Notes: generated by a model from the sequence alone, not told the origin. A stretch of 64,000 bases of DNA from an uncultured Eubacteriales bacterium (GCA_934675165.1 CAKUPP010000003.1:1-64000), one strand, 5' to 3'; positions 17,595 to 28,099 are shown, numbered from the stretch's first letter. Numbers and translations are program-made.

Positions 17595-19187
17595 ATGGGT
17601 GTTTTTAAAAATTTATCGAGTGCAATAAAATTAAAATCTAAACAAGCTGCAGAATTGAGCAAAGCATTAGATAGCATAACTGAGTTGATAAAAGATGAGG
17701 ATAAAACATGGAAAGATATTTATAATGCGGCAAACAATAACGTCACCTTGAAAAAATATTATCTTAAGAATAAAAAGAAGGTACATTCCATTGCCGGTTT
17801 TGCAATAACAACTCTTGTCAATGCATTGCGAAATGGTGATTGTTTAAAAGCACGCAAAGCGTTTTTATTAAAATTGAGCGAAGTAGATAGCAATAATGGT
17901 GCAAATATTATGGTCAAAAGATTTAAACAGTTATCAAACAAGTCTTTAAATGATGATGATAAAGATTTGATTGAAAGCGACGTTGCAGTGATGAAAAATG
18001 CTTTTTTTCTTGAAGGATTAAATGAAATAAATGAAAAATATGGTGGGGATAAATCCGAAAATAGTTTTATTGATAAGAAAAGCAAATTTGAAAGTTTTGT
18101 GAATAGTAAAAAATTTGTTTTATCACATAGTGCAAAAGTAAAAACGGTTATGGAATATCCTAAGGTGGCGGAAAGTGCAGTAGCGTTACTTAAAGCTATG
18201 AATGATAGAGAAAAATCAAGTGGTGCAGAGTATCACTTAACTGAGTTTAGCGGATCTAATGCAGTTTTTAAAAATAAAAGACATATCACCATTGGTGAAA
18301 AAGTAACTGAGATACCTGAAAAAGCGTTTTTATGGTGCAATTTAAAGTCAGTAAAAATTCCGGGTTCAGTTACTGCGATAGGGAAAGCTGCGTTTTTAGG
18401 ATGCCAATATATGGAGGAAGTTAAAATACCGAGTAGTGTTAAAACTATAGGAGCGGAAGCTTTTCGTGCGTGCTGCAATTTGGAAAGTGTAAAAATTGAG
18501 GGTAATGCAGTTACGATAGGTGAAAATGCATTTGGCGAATCTGGTCTTATATCAATACAAATTCCAGGTGGTGTTAAAACCATAAGTGATAAAACTTTTA
18601 GTCAGTGTGAACATTTAAATTTTGTTAATATTTCTAGCGGTGTTACAGATATCGGAAAGGCAGTATTTGAAAATTGTAGTCAATTAAAAGAGATAATAAT
18701 TCCAGAGTCGGTTACAAATATAGGAAATTTTGCTTTCTTTCGTTGTGAACAATTAGAAAAGATAAAATCTTTAGGTTCGATTACGCGTATAAATTTAGGT
18801 TTATTTTCAAATTGCGTACAGTTAAATGAGATAACAATTCCAGAGTCAGTTACAGAGATAGGGGAGTCAGCATTTAAGGGTTGTACAAAGTTAAAAAATA
18901 TAATAATTCCAGAGTCAGTTACAAAAATAGGAGCGTCAGCATTTCAGGGGTGCACACAATTAGAGGAAATAACAATTTCAGAAAACGTAGATTTATACGC
19001 TTTTGCAGATTGTTTAAAATTAAAAAAGGTAATAATTTCTAAATCTGATAGTAATAAAGATGAAAAATTTGCTAGTTGTTCCGGTGAAATAGCTAAAGAT
19101 ATTTTTAGTAACTGTCCAAAATTGAAAATGATTATATACGAAGGGAAAAAATATAAAGGTATTAATGAATTTATAAAAGCTAAATGA
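17595..19187 (+). CDS. BspA-type leucine-rich-repeat protein with a paralogue-specific N-terminal domain
   Basis: This 530-residue protein has two parts. Residues 1 to about 215 form a helical, Lys-rich domain (MGVFKNLSSAIK, NVTLKKYYLKNKKK, HSIAGFAITTLVNAL, KVKTVMEYPKVAESAVALLK) shared only with the proteins at 19282 and 58886. From about residue 225 come about eleven LRR_5 (BspA/Treponema-type) repeats of about 23 residues with IPxSVTxIGxxAFxGC. Such repeats form curved sheets used in binding to host or other cells. No signal peptide, anchor or LPxTG is visible, so how it would leave the cell is unclear. GGGAGG precedes the ATG at 17595. The next gene is a tandem paralogue. Confidence 0.85.
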   Translation: MGVFKNLSSAIKLKSKQAAELSKALDSITELIKDEDKTWKDIYNAANNNVTLKKYYLKNKKKVHSIAGFAITTLVNALRNGDCLKARKAFLLKLSEVDSNNGANIMVKRFKQLSNKSLNDDDKDLIESDVAVMKNAFFLEGLNEINEKYGGDKSENSFIDKKSKFESFVNSKKFVLSHSAKVKTVMEYPKVAESAVALLKAMNDREKSSGAEYHLTEFSGSNAVFKNKRHITIGEKVTEIPEKAFLWCNLKSVKIPGSVTAIGKAAFLGCQYMEEVKIPSSVKTIGAEAFRACCNLESVKIEGNAVTIGENAFGESGLISIQIPGGVKTISDKTFSQCEHLNFVNISSGVTDIGKAVFENCSQLKEIIIPESVTNIGNFAFFRCEQLEKIKSLGSITRINLGLFSNCVQLNEITIPESVTEIGESAFKGCTKLKNIIIPESVTKIGASAFQGCTQLEEITISENVDLYAFADCLKLKKVIISKSDSNKDEKFASCSGEIAKDIFSNCPKLKMIIYEGKKYKGINEFIKAK

Positions 19188-19219
19188 GGTAAAACATAAT
19201 AATTTTTAAATAAATTTAC

Positions 19220-19248
19220 TTGACAATTCATTTAATATGCATAATAAT
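19220..19248 (+). promoter_or_regulatory. predicted sigma-A promoter
   Basis: TTGACA (19220-19225) and AATAAT (19243-19248) are 17 bases apart, 34 bases before the second LRR gene. The layout copies that of the first LRR gene, so the promoter was duplicated with it. Confidence 0.5.
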
Positions 19249-19281
19249 TTAATTATTAATTTATTTTTGGAGGTAGTACGT

Positions 19282-20613
19282 ATGGGAGTTTTTAAAAATT
19301 TATCGAGTGCAATAAAATCAAAATCTAAACGAGCTGCGGAATTGAGCAAAGCATTAGATAGCATAACTGAGTCAATAAAAGATGAGGATAAAACATGGCG
19401 CCAGATTTATGGTGAAGCAAATAGTGATGTCACCTTGAAAAAATATTGTCTTAAGAATAAAAATAAGCCACATTCCATTGCTGGTGTTGCAATATCAACT
19501 CTTGTGAGTGCATTGAAAAAGGGCAATTGTTTAAAAGCTTGCAAAGCATTTTTGTTAAAATCGAGTGAAATAAATGGCGATGCTGCTGCTGTTGTGAATA
19601 TTATGGTAAAAAGATTTAAGCAGTTATCAAACAAATCTCTAAAGGATGATGATAGGGATTTGATTGAAAAAGATGTTGAAAAAATGGAAAGCGGTTTTAC
19701 GGTTGCGAATAGGATTTATTACAATAGAAATACTGATAATAATGAAAAATTTATTTTATCACACCGTGCAAAAGTAAAAACGGTTATGGAATATCCTAAG
19801 GTGGCGGAAAGTGCAGTAGCGTTACTTAAAGCTATGAATGATAGAGACAGCTCAAGTAGTGTAGAGTATCACTTAACTCAATTTAGCGGATCTAATGAAG
19901 ATTTTAAAGCTGAAAAGCATATCGTCATTGATGAGGGTGTAGTTGAAATACCTAAAGATGCATTTTGGGGATGTGATTTAGAATCAGTAAAAATTCCGAA
20001 TACGGTTAATACAATAGGAGAGAATGCGTTTCACAGTTGCGAAAATATAGAAGAAATAGAAATACCAAATAGTGTTAAGATAATAAAAGAGTACGCATTT
20101 TATGGTTGTATTAATTTGGAAAATATAAAATTTGAAGGTAATTCTATTAAAAATATAAATAGTGGTGCATTTCAACTATCTGGTCTTGAATCAATAGAAT
20201 TTCCAAATAGTGTTACAACTATAAGTAAAAATACTTTTTCTGGGTGTAAATTTTTAAAATGTATTGAAATTCCTAGCAGTGTTACATGTATTGAAGATGG
20301 AGCATTCAAATATTGTAAACGGTTAAAGAAAGTAACAATTTCAACGTCAGTTACAGAAATAGGAAAATATGCTTTTTTGCATTGTGAACAATTAGAAAAA
20401 ATAGTAATTCCGGAGTCGGTTAAAAAGATAGGATATGACGCATTTCACAAATGTATCCAATTAAAAGAAGTAACAATTCCAAAATCTGTTGACATATCAA
20501 GTGACGGCGATGTTTTTAGTGACTGCCCCAAGTTGAAAATGATTGAAACAGATGATGGAGAAAAATATAATAGCATTGACGAATTTTTAGAAGCTCAAAA
20601 AAGAGATAAGTAA
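19282..20613 (+). CDS. BspA-type leucine-rich-repeat protein, tandem paralogue
   Basis: This protein of about 443 residues is a duplicate of the upstream gene. The first 130 residues and the block KVKTVMEYPKVAESAVALLK are nearly the same, and the spacing of LRR_5 repeats is kept with fewer units (about nine). The repeats differ more than the N-terminal domain, which suggests selection or conversion acts on the N-terminal part. The ATG at 19282 has GGAGG (19269-19273) with an 8-base spacer. An in-frame ATG at 19237 lies in the promoter region and is not used here. There is no signal peptide. A terminator follows at 20634. Confidence 0.85.
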   Translation: MGVFKNLSSAIKSKSKRAAELSKALDSITESIKDEDKTWRQIYGEANSDVTLKKYCLKNKNKPHSIAGVAISTLVSALKKGNCLKACKAFLLKSSEINGDAAAVVNIMVKRFKQLSNKSLKDDDRDLIEKDVEKMESGFTVANRIYYNRNTDNNEKFILSHRAKVKTVMEYPKVAESAVALLKAMNDRDSSSSVEYHLTQFSGSNEDFKAEKHIVIDEGVVEIPKDAFWGCDLESVKIPNTVNTIGENAFHSCENIEEIEIPNSVKIIKEYAFYGCINLENIKFEGNSIKNINSGAFQLSGLESIEFPNSVTTISKNTFSGCKFLKCIEIPSSVTCIEDGAFKYCKRLKKVTISTSVTEIGKYAFLHCEQLEKIVIPESVKKIGYDAFHKCIQLKEVTIPKSVDISSDGDVFSDCPKLKMIETDDGEKYNSIDEFLEAQKRDK

Positions 20614-20633
20614 AGATTAAAAGAATTATTTTT

Positions 20634-20677
20634 ACAAAACCGTAATAGCTAAATTTTTTAGCTTTTGCGGTTTTGTA
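20634..20677 (+). terminator. intrinsic terminator after LRR gene
   Basis: ACAAAACCG (20634-20642) pairs with CGGTTTTGT (20668-20676), and AGCTAAA pairs with TTTAGCT inside, with a small internal loop. It separates the LRR pair from the germination operon. Confidence 0.6.
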
Positions 20678-20762
20678 ATATATTTAGGTATATTTTTTCA
20701 ATTTGGGTAAAATTTAATAACATAGAATTTATTTTGTATGAGTACATGGGGGCTGTAAAATT

Positions 20763-22286
20763 ATGAGTTTTATAAATTATTTTAAAAAAACATACATTGA
20801 CCCTAAACCTAAACATAGAAATGGAAATAAAAAATTTTTTTCAAGTTCATTATTTGAAAATGTTGAAAAGTTTAAAAGAGATTTTGATGAAAGTGCAGAT
20901 CTTTCAATAAGGTATTTGGATATAAACGGTATTAGCAGTGCTTTAATTACTATTGCAGGTATGATAAACAAAGATACGTTTACGCATACTGTAGTAAATC
21001 CGATAATTCATACAAAAATAATAGGGAAAACACCCATGGAAAAATATGAGTACATTAGAGACAATATAATTGCTGCCACGGACCAAACGCAAATTTCTAA
21101 TTTTGAAGATGCATTTAAAATGATTATGTCAGGTTTTGCGCTTTTTGCAATGGATGGTTGTGACTGCATGTTAGCACTTGGAGTACAAGGATTTCCGTTT
21201 AGAGCAATTTCTGAACCTTCTTCTGAACTTATGCAGAGGGGTTCTAGAGAAGGATTTGTGGAATCTATTAATATAAACACTACTCTAATAAGAAGGCGCC
21301 TTAAGAGTACAGATCTTAAATTTGAACAAATGGAGTTAGGAAGCACCAGTAAAACGGCAATATATTTATGTTATATGAAAAGTAAAGTTTCCAAAGAAAT
21401 ACTTGATAAAATTCGTTGTAAGTTATCAAAAATAGATTTGGATATGGTTATGGAATCTGGATATGTAATACCGTATTTAGAGGATGGAGGATTTTCGCTT
21501 TTTAGTGGAGTTGGAATGACAGAGCGGCCTGATACGGTTTGCGGTAAAATATCTGAGGGAAGAGTTGCTGTTTTAATTGATGGTACGCCAAATGCTCTTA
21601 TAGTTCCATATTTATTTGTGGAATATTTTCAACATTTGGATGACTATTCAATGCATACGTATTTTGCAACATTTACGAGATGGCTCAAATATCTTGCGTT
21701 TTTTATGTCAACACTTTTGCCTGGGCTTTATGTGGGAATAAGTACATTTAATCCTGAAATTTTACCGGGTCCTATTCTTAATAAAATTGCTTTGGCAGTA
21801 GGAACAACTCCATTTTCACTTATGTTAGAAACTGTTTTTATTCATTTGATATATGAAATAATGAGAGAAGCGGGGTTACGAATACCACGCCCACTTGGGC
21901 ATGCTGTGAGTATAGTTGGTGCACTTGTAATAGGGGAAACAGCGGTAAGTTCCGGACTTATAGGTGCACCTACTCTTATGGTGGTTGCTTTAACGGCAAT
22001 TTCATCATATGTAATTCCAAATTTGTATGAACCCATTTCAATATTGAAATTCGTATTTATTATAGCAGGAGGTTTGCTTGGAATATGGGGGATTATGATT
22101 GTTTTTACTGCGGTACTTGTTAATTTATGTTCGAAAAATTCATATGGTATACCATTTACGTCACCGATTGCGCCATTTAATATTTTGGCCATGCGTGATG
22201 TGCTTTTAAGGTGTGGTTGGAAGTTTTTATCTAGAAAAAGCATAAAAATACAGAATCTGCCGGGATCGGAATTAAAAAACAAATAA
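20763..22286 (+). CDS. gerKA: spore germination protein, GerA family A subunit
   Basis: This 507-residue protein has a soluble N-terminal part (about 1-290) and about five membrane segments after residue 300. Family marks are DPKPKHRNGN, FAMDGCDCMLALG, GSREGFVESININTTLIRRR, VAVLIDGTPNALIVPYLFVE, and REAGLRIPRPLGHAVSIVGA in the membrane part. GerA-type A subunits form ion channels in the inner spore membrane that open when the B subunit binds a nutrient. The A, B and C genes follow in order with 18-base and overlapping junctions. The exact paralogue (GerA, GerB or GerK) cannot be set, so the symbol is only by resemblance. This is good evidence for a spore-forming ancestry. Confidence 0.92.
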   Translation: MSFINYFKKTYIDPKPKHRNGNKKFFSSSLFENVEKFKRDFDESADLSIRYLDINGISSALITIAGMINKDTFTHTVVNPIIHTKIIGKTPMEKYEYIRDNIIAATDQTQISNFEDAFKMIMSGFALFAMDGCDCMLALGVQGFPFRAISEPSSELMQRGSREGFVESININTTLIRRRLKSTDLKFEQMELGSTSKTAIYLCYMKSKVSKEILDKIRCKLSKIDLDMVMESGYVIPYLEDGGFSLFSGVGMTERPDTVCGKISEGRVAVLIDGTPNALIVPYLFVEYFQHLDDYSMHTYFATFTRWLKYLAFFMSTLLPGLYVGISTFNPEILPGPILNKIALAVGTTPFSLMLETVFIHLIYEIMREAGLRIPRPLGHAVSIVGALVIGETAVSSGLIGAPTLMVVALTAISSYVIPNLYEPISILKFVFIIAGGLLGIWGIMIVFTAVLVNLCSKNSYGIPFTSPIAPFNILAMRDVLLRCGWKFLSRKSIKIQNLPGSELKNK

Positions 22287-22304
22287 ATTAAGGAGATGCA
22301 TGTG

Positions 22305-23396
22305 ATGGAGAAAAGGCCCTCAGTGTCTGCAGCTCAAATATTTTCCATGCTTTTTATAAGTCGAATGGTAGTAAGCATGACTTACGGTACACTCTTAATT
22401 GGAGATTCCGATATATGGGATCATATTTTATCTGCATTGATATCATTTTTGCTTACATTTTTTTTGGTTTTTCCAATTTATAAGCTATATTATGCGGACG
22501 AAAAAATGAGTGTGTTTGATAATTTGTGTGAACTTATGAAAAACTTGGGGAAATTTATAATTTTTGTATACGTAATTTATTATTTAGTAGTGGGAGTTCA
22601 TACACTCGCTGTATTTAATAATTTTATTTTAAATGCTGTTAATCCACCGATATCGCTCACATTTTTGTCCATAATTTTGTTAGCTTCTTCTTGTTATGCG
22701 GCATACGAAGGATTAGAAGCTTTGGCCCGTACGGCTAATTTTATACTGGTTGCAACCACGGCATCCTTCTTATTCTTGATTGTTTCGCTTATATATAGCG
22801 TTGAACCTGTAAATTTTGGCCCTTTTATGTACCATGGATCAGAATCTTTTTTTGAAGGTATTGCGTATATGATTTCGCAAAGTTCATGCATACCGGCTCT
22901 TGCAGTGCTTTTGCCAATGGGTAAAGGAAATAAAAAAATGGGTTTTTGGGTTTGGAATACAGCTGTTTATGGAATTTTCTCTATTATGATTTTGGTAATA
23001 GTCGGAACAATGGGTGATTTTGCATATACGCAGTTATTCCCAGTTTATACAGCATCAGGGATTGGAAAATTTGGATCATTTAGACATTTGGATTCGCTTT
23101 ATCTTGGCATATGGCTTTCAGGAATATTTTTAAAACTTTCACTATTTTTATTGTTGGCGGGGGAAGGAATTAAAAAAATTTGGGGAGAAAAAATAAGAAA
23201 GATATCGATTGTGATATTTGGAATTTTTATGAGTTTTCCAACTTTTTTCCCCGATTTTTTCAGTATTTTAAGAAATGCATCAATAACGAATATATTTTTA
23301 GTGTCTGTTATTGTTTTGTCAGTAATTATTCCTGGTATTTTGATTTTAGAAAAGAGGATTAAGCTAAAAAATGAAAAGGTTAAAATTGATGTATAA
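22305..23396 (+). CDS. gerKB: spore germination protein, GerA family B subunit
   Basis: This protein of about 363 residues has ten hydrophobic segments of the amino-acid/polyamine/organocation transporter type. The start motif is VSAAQIFSMLFISRMVVSMTYGT, with YEGLEALARTANF in the middle. B subunits bind the germinant. The ATG at 22305 is preceded by AGGAG (22291-22295) at 9 bases. An ATG at 22296 touches that site and is less likely. The end overlaps the C-subunit gene by 26 bases. Confidence 0.92.
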   Translation: MEKRPSVSAAQIFSMLFISRMVVSMTYGTLLIGDSDIWDHILSALISFLLTFFLVFPIYKLYYADEKMSVFDNLCELMKNLGKFIIFVYVIYYLVVGVHTLAVFNNFILNAVNPPISLTFLSIILLASSCYAAYEGLEALARTANFILVATTASFLFLIVSLIYSVEPVNFGPFMYHGSESFFEGIAYMISQSSCIPALAVLLPMGKGNKKMGFWVWNTAVYGIFSIMILVIVGTMGDFAYTQLFPVYTASGIGKFGSFRHLDSLYLGIWLSGIFLKLSLFLLLAGEGIKKIWGEKIRKISIVIFGIFMSFPTFFPDFFSILRNASITNIFLVSVIVLSVIIPGILILEKRIKLKNEKVKIDV

Positions 23397-24486
23397 TAAA
23401 TTATTTTTTATTTTTTTAATTTTATCATGTATAACATTGACTGGATGTAAGCAGCAGCACCAGCTTCATCAAAAGTTAATAATACAAGGAATAAGTGTAG
23501 ATAACGTGGATAGTGAATATTTACTTACAATTCAAGCGCTTGATTTTAAAAATCCTTTGAATGAAGATGAGCCAAATATAAAAACATTGGAGATAAAAGG
23601 GCGTTCACTTGTAGGTGCATTAGAAGAAATTCCCACACAAACAAGTTTGATTCCTGTATATTCGCAAAATATGATTATTGTACTAGGTGAAGGTGTAGCA
23701 GAGTCAGGTGTTAACCATTTTATGGATTTTTTTGTTAGGCATTGTGAATCTCGACCTAAAGTCAAAATATGTGTGGTGGATGGGATTGCATCAGAAATTT
23801 TAAAAGTTAAGTCAATGAATAAATCGGTTAAAGCTAAAGATATACACGATTTGATACCAAATGAACTTAATTCAGATGTTTTACATTTTGTATCAAATTT
23901 AAAAAGTAATATTAGTGATCCTTACTGTGCGTGGCTTAAAGCAGAAAACAAAGGTACGGAAAAAAATGTGTGTTTAAAGGGTGTTGCATATTTTTGTGGT
24001 GATGAATTGGAAGACTTTCTTAATTATGAAGATGCCTTGGGCTTTATGACTTTAAAAAGTGTTCCTGGATTTGAATCACTGTGTATTGAAATAAATGGGG
24101 AAAAAAATGTTACATGTAAGATAGATAAATCAATTTGTTCAATTAAAGCAAATTTAAATGGTGATGTCCCCAGTTTTGATATAAGCATAGATATGTCGGT
24201 TTTGGCTTTTTCTGTAGATGAAAAATGGGAGAGCTATTTTGATGGAAATGTAACATCTGAAATAAAAGAAATTTTTGAAAAAAAAATAACCACCATATGT
24301 ACGGAGGTTATTCATAAAACTGTATCAAATAAGAGTGATGTTTTTGGGTTTGGAAAAATCTTAAAAAATTCTTTTCCAAATTATTTCAAGAGTAAAGATA
24401 GTAATTGGAAAGAATATTTAGAAAAGTGCAATTATAATGTCCTGCCTAATGCAAATGTAATCATAACTGGAAAAGAGCCGATGTAA
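23371..24486 (+). CDS. gerKC: spore germination lipoprotein, GerA family C subunit
   Basis: This 371-residue protein has a signal peptide ending in a lipobox (ITLTGCKQQ) for lipid attachment, followed by the GerC N-terminal domain (IIQGISVDNVDSEYLLTIQA, SLIPVYSQNMIIVLGEGVAE) and the C-terminal Spore_III_F-like domain. C subunits are needed for the germinant receptor to assemble and function. It overlaps the B-subunit gene and ends one base before the convergent lysC, leaving no room for a separate terminator. The three genes form one complete receptor operon. Confidence 0.9.
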   Translation: MKRLKLMYNKLFFIFLILSCITLTGCKQQHQLHQKLIIQGISVDNVDSEYLLTIQALDFKNPLNEDEPNIKTLEIKGRSLVGALEEIPTQTSLIPVYSQNMIIVLGEGVAESGVNHFMDFFVRHCESRPKVKICVVDGIASEILKVKSMNKSVKAKDIHDLIPNELNSDVLHFVSNLKSNISDPYCAWLKAENKGTEKNVCLKGVAYFCGDELEDFLNYEDALGFMTLKSVPGFESLCIEINGEKNVTCKIDKSICSIKANLNGDVPSFDISIDMSVLAFSVDEKWESYFDGNVTSEIKEIFEKKITTICTEVIHKTVSNKSDVFGFGKILKNSFPNYFKSKDSNWKEYLEKCNYNVLPNANVIITGKEPM

Positions 24487-24487
24487 G

Positions 24488-25708
24488 TTATATCAAATTG
24501 TCTTCTTCAAATAATTTGCAATGAATAGCGTTCATGGATTCATATGCATGTTGTGATGAAATTATTACCGAAACTCTGCTTTGAGTACAAGCTATCATTT
24601 CTACTTCAATTTCCATTTCGTAAAGTGTTTCAAAAATTATTGATGCAATGTTAATATTAGCGCTGTCCGACAAATTTATTACTGATATTTTAGATTTGTT
24701 TTTTTCATAAAATGTTTTGTATCTAAAATGTTCTTTAAATTCAGATTCTAAAATTTCAAGAATTTGTGGAATATATTTTTCTTCTACCGAAAAACTGATA
24801 CTCTGACTTGCAGAATTATTAATTTTTTTGAGTGCTGTATCTATATACAAATTTTTTTCTTTTAGTAGAAGGACAAAACTTTTATAAAATGTTTCAACAT
24901 CATTTATGTCAGAAATAGTTAGTGTAGCAAGATTGTTTAATATGGATATACCGCTTATATGATGTTTTGATGTTGGTATATCCATGACCATTGTCCCGGA
25001 GGTATTATCTGACATGCTGGATAAAACTTCTATTTTAACATTATTTTCTTTTGCCGTTTCAATAGATTTGTCGCTAAGTACTTGTGCACCAAATGATGAT
25101 AGAGTATACATTTCATTATAAGATATTGTTTTTATTTTTTTTGCTGTGCTCACAATTCTGGGGTCTGCGGTGTATACTCCGTCTACATCTGTATATATCT
25201 TGCATAAATCCGCGTTCAAAGCAGAAGCAAGTGCAACAGCGCTTGTATCTGAACCACCTCTTCCAAGTGTGGTTATATTTTCATTATCATCTATTCCTTG
25301 AAAACCTGCTACTACTACAATTTTTTTTGATTTTAATTCTTTTTTTATTTTTTCTGTGTTTATGTTTGTTATGGTAGCATTTCCGCACACACTGTTGGTG
25401 TTGATTTTTGCTTGCCACCCAGTTAATGATATTGCAGAAAAACCTAATTTTTGTATTGCCATACATAAAAGAGAAATTGAAATTTGTTCGCCAGCAGAAA
25501 GTAAAGTATCTAATTCTCTTTTTGAAGCATTTGTATTTATTTCATAAGCTTTTTTTAGCAGCAAGTCTGTGGTATCGCCTTGAGCCGATACCACTACTAC
25601 TATATCGTGACCTTGTGAATATAGAGAAGTTACTTTTTTTGCTACGTTGAATATATGGTGAGCATCTGCAACGGAGCTTCCTCCGAATTTTTGGACTACA
25701 ATACTCAT
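24488..25708 (-). CDS. lysC: aspartate kinase
   Basis: This 406-residue protein has KFGGSSVADA at its start (the ATP/aspartate site), LSAGEQISISLLCMAI, the TLGRGGSDTSAVALA motif, and YTDVDGVYTADPRIV, all typical of aspartokinases. Two ACT domains follow after about residue 260 and probably bind lysine or threonine for feedback. It phosphorylates aspartate, the first step to lysine, threonine, methionine and diaminopimelate for the cell wall. It stands alone, tail to tail with gerKC. AGGAGC lies 11 bases before the ATG at 25708. Confidence 0.93.
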   Translation of the reverse strand: MSIVVQKFGGSSVADAHHIFNVAKKVTSLYSQGHDIVVVVSAQGDTTDLLLKKAYEINTNASKRELDTLLSAGEQISISLLCMAIQKLGFSAISLTGWQAKINTNSVCGNATITNINTEKIKKELKSKKIVVVAGFQGIDDNENITTLGRGGSDTSAVALASALNADLCKIYTDVDGVYTADPRIVSTAKKIKTISYNEMYTLSSFGAQVLSDKSIETAKENNVKIEVLSSMSDNTSGTMVMDIPTSKHHISGISILNNLATLTISDINDVETFYKSFVLLLKEKNLYIDTALKKINNSASQSISFSVEEKYIPQILEILESEFKEHFRYKTFYEKNKSKISVINLSDSANINIASIIFETLYEMEIEVEMIACTQSRVSVIISSQHAYESMNAIHCKLFEEDNLI

Positions 25709-25786
25709 TTAAATTCAGCTCCTAACGGAAGAAATTGTTATAATATCAAATTATGCATGTAAACTGATAATGATAAAGGAAAATCA

Positions 25787-28099
25787 TTATTTAACCTTAA
25801 ATTGTTTTTTGTTTGCACTATTGTTGGCAACCGAAAAATTAAAAACTGGCAAAGTTTCAGTTTCTGGTACGATTAGTTCGGATACTTGCGTTTCTGATGT
25901 TGAGGGGACGTCGTCTGTATTTTTCGGTTTTTCTTCAGGTTGTTGATGAGATATTTTATGGGAGTAACACATTGCAGGCATATTTTCTGCTGCATAGTAT
26001 CCTGTCCCAGTTGAAGCGCAAGATGAGTTGGCCAATAAACCACTGGTTTTACAGTACGTGGCAGTTGTAACATCTTTATCGAGTTCAAAATTTATATTTG
26101 GCTTATCTTTTAAATATTGCGTCATTATATGTTTCCAAATGCGGATGGCAGCAGTTGTTTCTTGAATACGTTTGGGGTTGTCATAACCTGTCCAAATTCC
26201 GGCAACAGCATACGGACTTAGACCAATAAACCAACTGTCAAAATCGTCGTTTGTCGTTCCGGTTTTTCCTACTATTTCCCAACCAGGTATATTGGCAGAA
26301 CGTCCTGTACCTTCTGGACCTACCACGACATTTCTTAATAATCTGTTCATTATTGTTGAGGTAGAAGATGAAATTGCTTGCTCTGACACAATTTTTCTAT
26401 TATCAAGTATAACTTTATCATTTCTGTCTGTAACGTAGAAGTACGTGTGCGGTTTTGTATATTTACCACCATTACCGAATATTTGGAAGGCTGCGGTCAT
26501 TTCTCTTGGAGTAATGCCATAGCGGGTACCACCGGTCGCGAGTGCAGAAAGTGAAGTGGCGTCACTACTATCCAAGCTGTTTATATGAAGTTTTTGTGTT
26601 AAAAATTCGTAACTTTTTATTGGAGATAAAGCTTTTACAATTTGAGCCACAGGAGCATTTGCGGATTTTTCTATTGCCCATTGGACTGTTACATTACCTT
26701 TGTAACTTTTATACCAATTTTCCGGCCAGTTCCTTACTACATTGTCTCCGGCGCTGTCAATCTTTAATGGTTCATCAGGTATTAATGAGGAATAAGTATA
26801 CATTCCCGCATCAATACAAGGTGCATACGCAGAGATAGGTTTTATTGTTGAACCGGGTTGACGTCTTGCAACATTTGCACGATCGTAGAGCAAATTACCT
26901 GATTTTTCCTTTCTTGAACCCAGTACTGCAAGGATCCTTCCATCAAATCCCATCATTATGTATCCGAGCTCTAAAGCATTATCTTTGGGCATTATGCTTG
27001 AATTTTTTAAAGTATCTTCTGCAATTTTTTGAGCTTTTATATCCATGGTAGAATAAATTTTGAGGCCTTGAGTATATATCATGTCTTCTGCAGTTGATTT
27101 ACCAACATTATATTTTTCACATAAATCTGAGATAATGTCTTTTAAAAGAGCTTCTGTGTACCAGCTTCTTGTATTTACAGCGGTGTTTTTTTCGGAATTT
27201 GATTTTGAAATATTTTTAAAGCTCATGTCTGAAGATTCTTTTATAGCATTTTCATAATCTTCTTCAGATATTTTAGATTGTTCAAGCATTGCAGACAAAA
27301 CAAGCTCTCTACGCGTTTTATTGTTTTCAGGATGAGTTATGGGATTAAAAGCAGTGGGGTTTTGAGTAATTCCGGCAATAGCGGCACATTCCGCCAGAGA
27401 ACATTCTTGAATATTTTTATTAAAATAAACATTTGCTGCAGCTTGTACTCCTCGACTACCGGCTCCAAAGTTAACTACATTGAGGTAAGATTCCAAAATT
27501 TCATCTTTTGAATATCTTTTTTCAAGTTCAGTAGCACGGAAAATTTCGCGTAATTTTCGTGTAAGACTTGTTTGATTATCTTCAGTTATATTTTTAATGA
27601 GTTGCTGTGTTAGAGTGGAACCTCCATAACTTGCATTTCCACGAACTAAGTTCATAAAAGCACCACTTGTTCTATGCCAATCTACTCCACTATGATCATA
27701 AAATCGTTTGTCTTCAATTGCAATAATAGCATTTTTCATGTTTGATGGAATGTCTTTAAAATCAATCCAAACTCTATTTTCGAGGTCATAAATTTTTTCA
27801 TATTCTTGTGGATTGCCATTTTCGTCATTGACATATACAAAACTTGTCAGCGCCATTTTTGAAGCTGTTATGTTTAGTGCTATATCATTTTCGAGTATAG
27901 CAGATTTATAAAAATGCAAAGAAATAAATACGGAGATTCCGGTTAAAATTAAAATCGTAAATACGGTCAAAAAGAACCTAAAAATAATTCTTGATACAGA
28001 GGTAAGTGCTCTGATTTTTTTATTTGAATTTATTTTTTTATATGAAATTTTTCTGTTTGGTATGCGATTTCCAAATTCACTTATATCAGTCTTGCGCAT
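25787..28099 (-). CDS. class A penicillin-binding protein (bifunctional glycosyltransferase/transpeptidase)
   Basis: This 770-residue protein has a short cytoplasmic, basic N terminus, one membrane helix (about 35-60), a GT51 glycosyltransferase domain (AIIAIEDKRFYDHSG with the catalytic Glu, GGSTLTQQLIKN, RKLREIFRATELEKRYSKDE), and a transpeptidase domain with RQPGSTIK (Ser417), SANAP and GKTGTT motifs. The C terminus is a Pro/Glu/Thr-rich tail. It polymerises and cross-links peptidoglycan, like PBP1a (PonA). All catalytic motifs are present, in contrast to the SxD motif in the class B enzyme at 14047. A GAGGG site precedes the ATG at 28099. Confidence 0.93.
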   Translation of the reverse strand: MRKTDISEFGNRIPNRKISYKKINSNKKIRALTSVSRIIFRFFLTVFTILILTGISVFISLHFYKSAILENDIALNITASKMALTSFVYVNDENGNPQEYEKIYDLENRVWIDFKDIPSNMKNAIIAIEDKRFYDHSGVDWHRTSGAFMNLVRGNASYGGSTLTQQLIKNITEDNQTSLTRKLREIFRATELEKRYSKDEILESYLNVVNFGAGSRGVQAAANVYFNKNIQECSLAECAAIAGITQNPTAFNPITHPENNKTRRELVLSAMLEQSKISEEDYENAIKESSDMSFKNISKSNSEKNTAVNTRSWYTEALLKDIISDLCEKYNVGKSTAEDMIYTQGLKIYSTMDIKAQKIAEDTLKNSSIMPKDNALELGYIMMGFDGRILAVLGSRKEKSGNLLYDRANVARRQPGSTIKPISAYAPCIDAGMYTYSSLIPDEPLKIDSAGDNVVRNWPENWYKSYKGNVTVQWAIEKSANAPVAQIVKALSPIKSYEFLTQKLHINSLDSSDATSLSALATGGTRYGITPREMTAAFQIFGNGGKYTKPHTYFYVTDRNDKVILDNRKIVSEQAISSSTSTIMNRLLRNVVVGPEGTGRSANIPGWEIVGKTGTTNDDFDSWFIGLSPYAVAGIWTGYDNPKRIQETTAAIRIWKHIMTQYLKDKPNINFELDKDVTTATYCKTSGLLANSSCASTGTGYYAAENMPAMCYSHKISHQQPEEKPKNTDDVPSTSETQVSELIVPETETLPVFNFSVANNSANKKQFKVK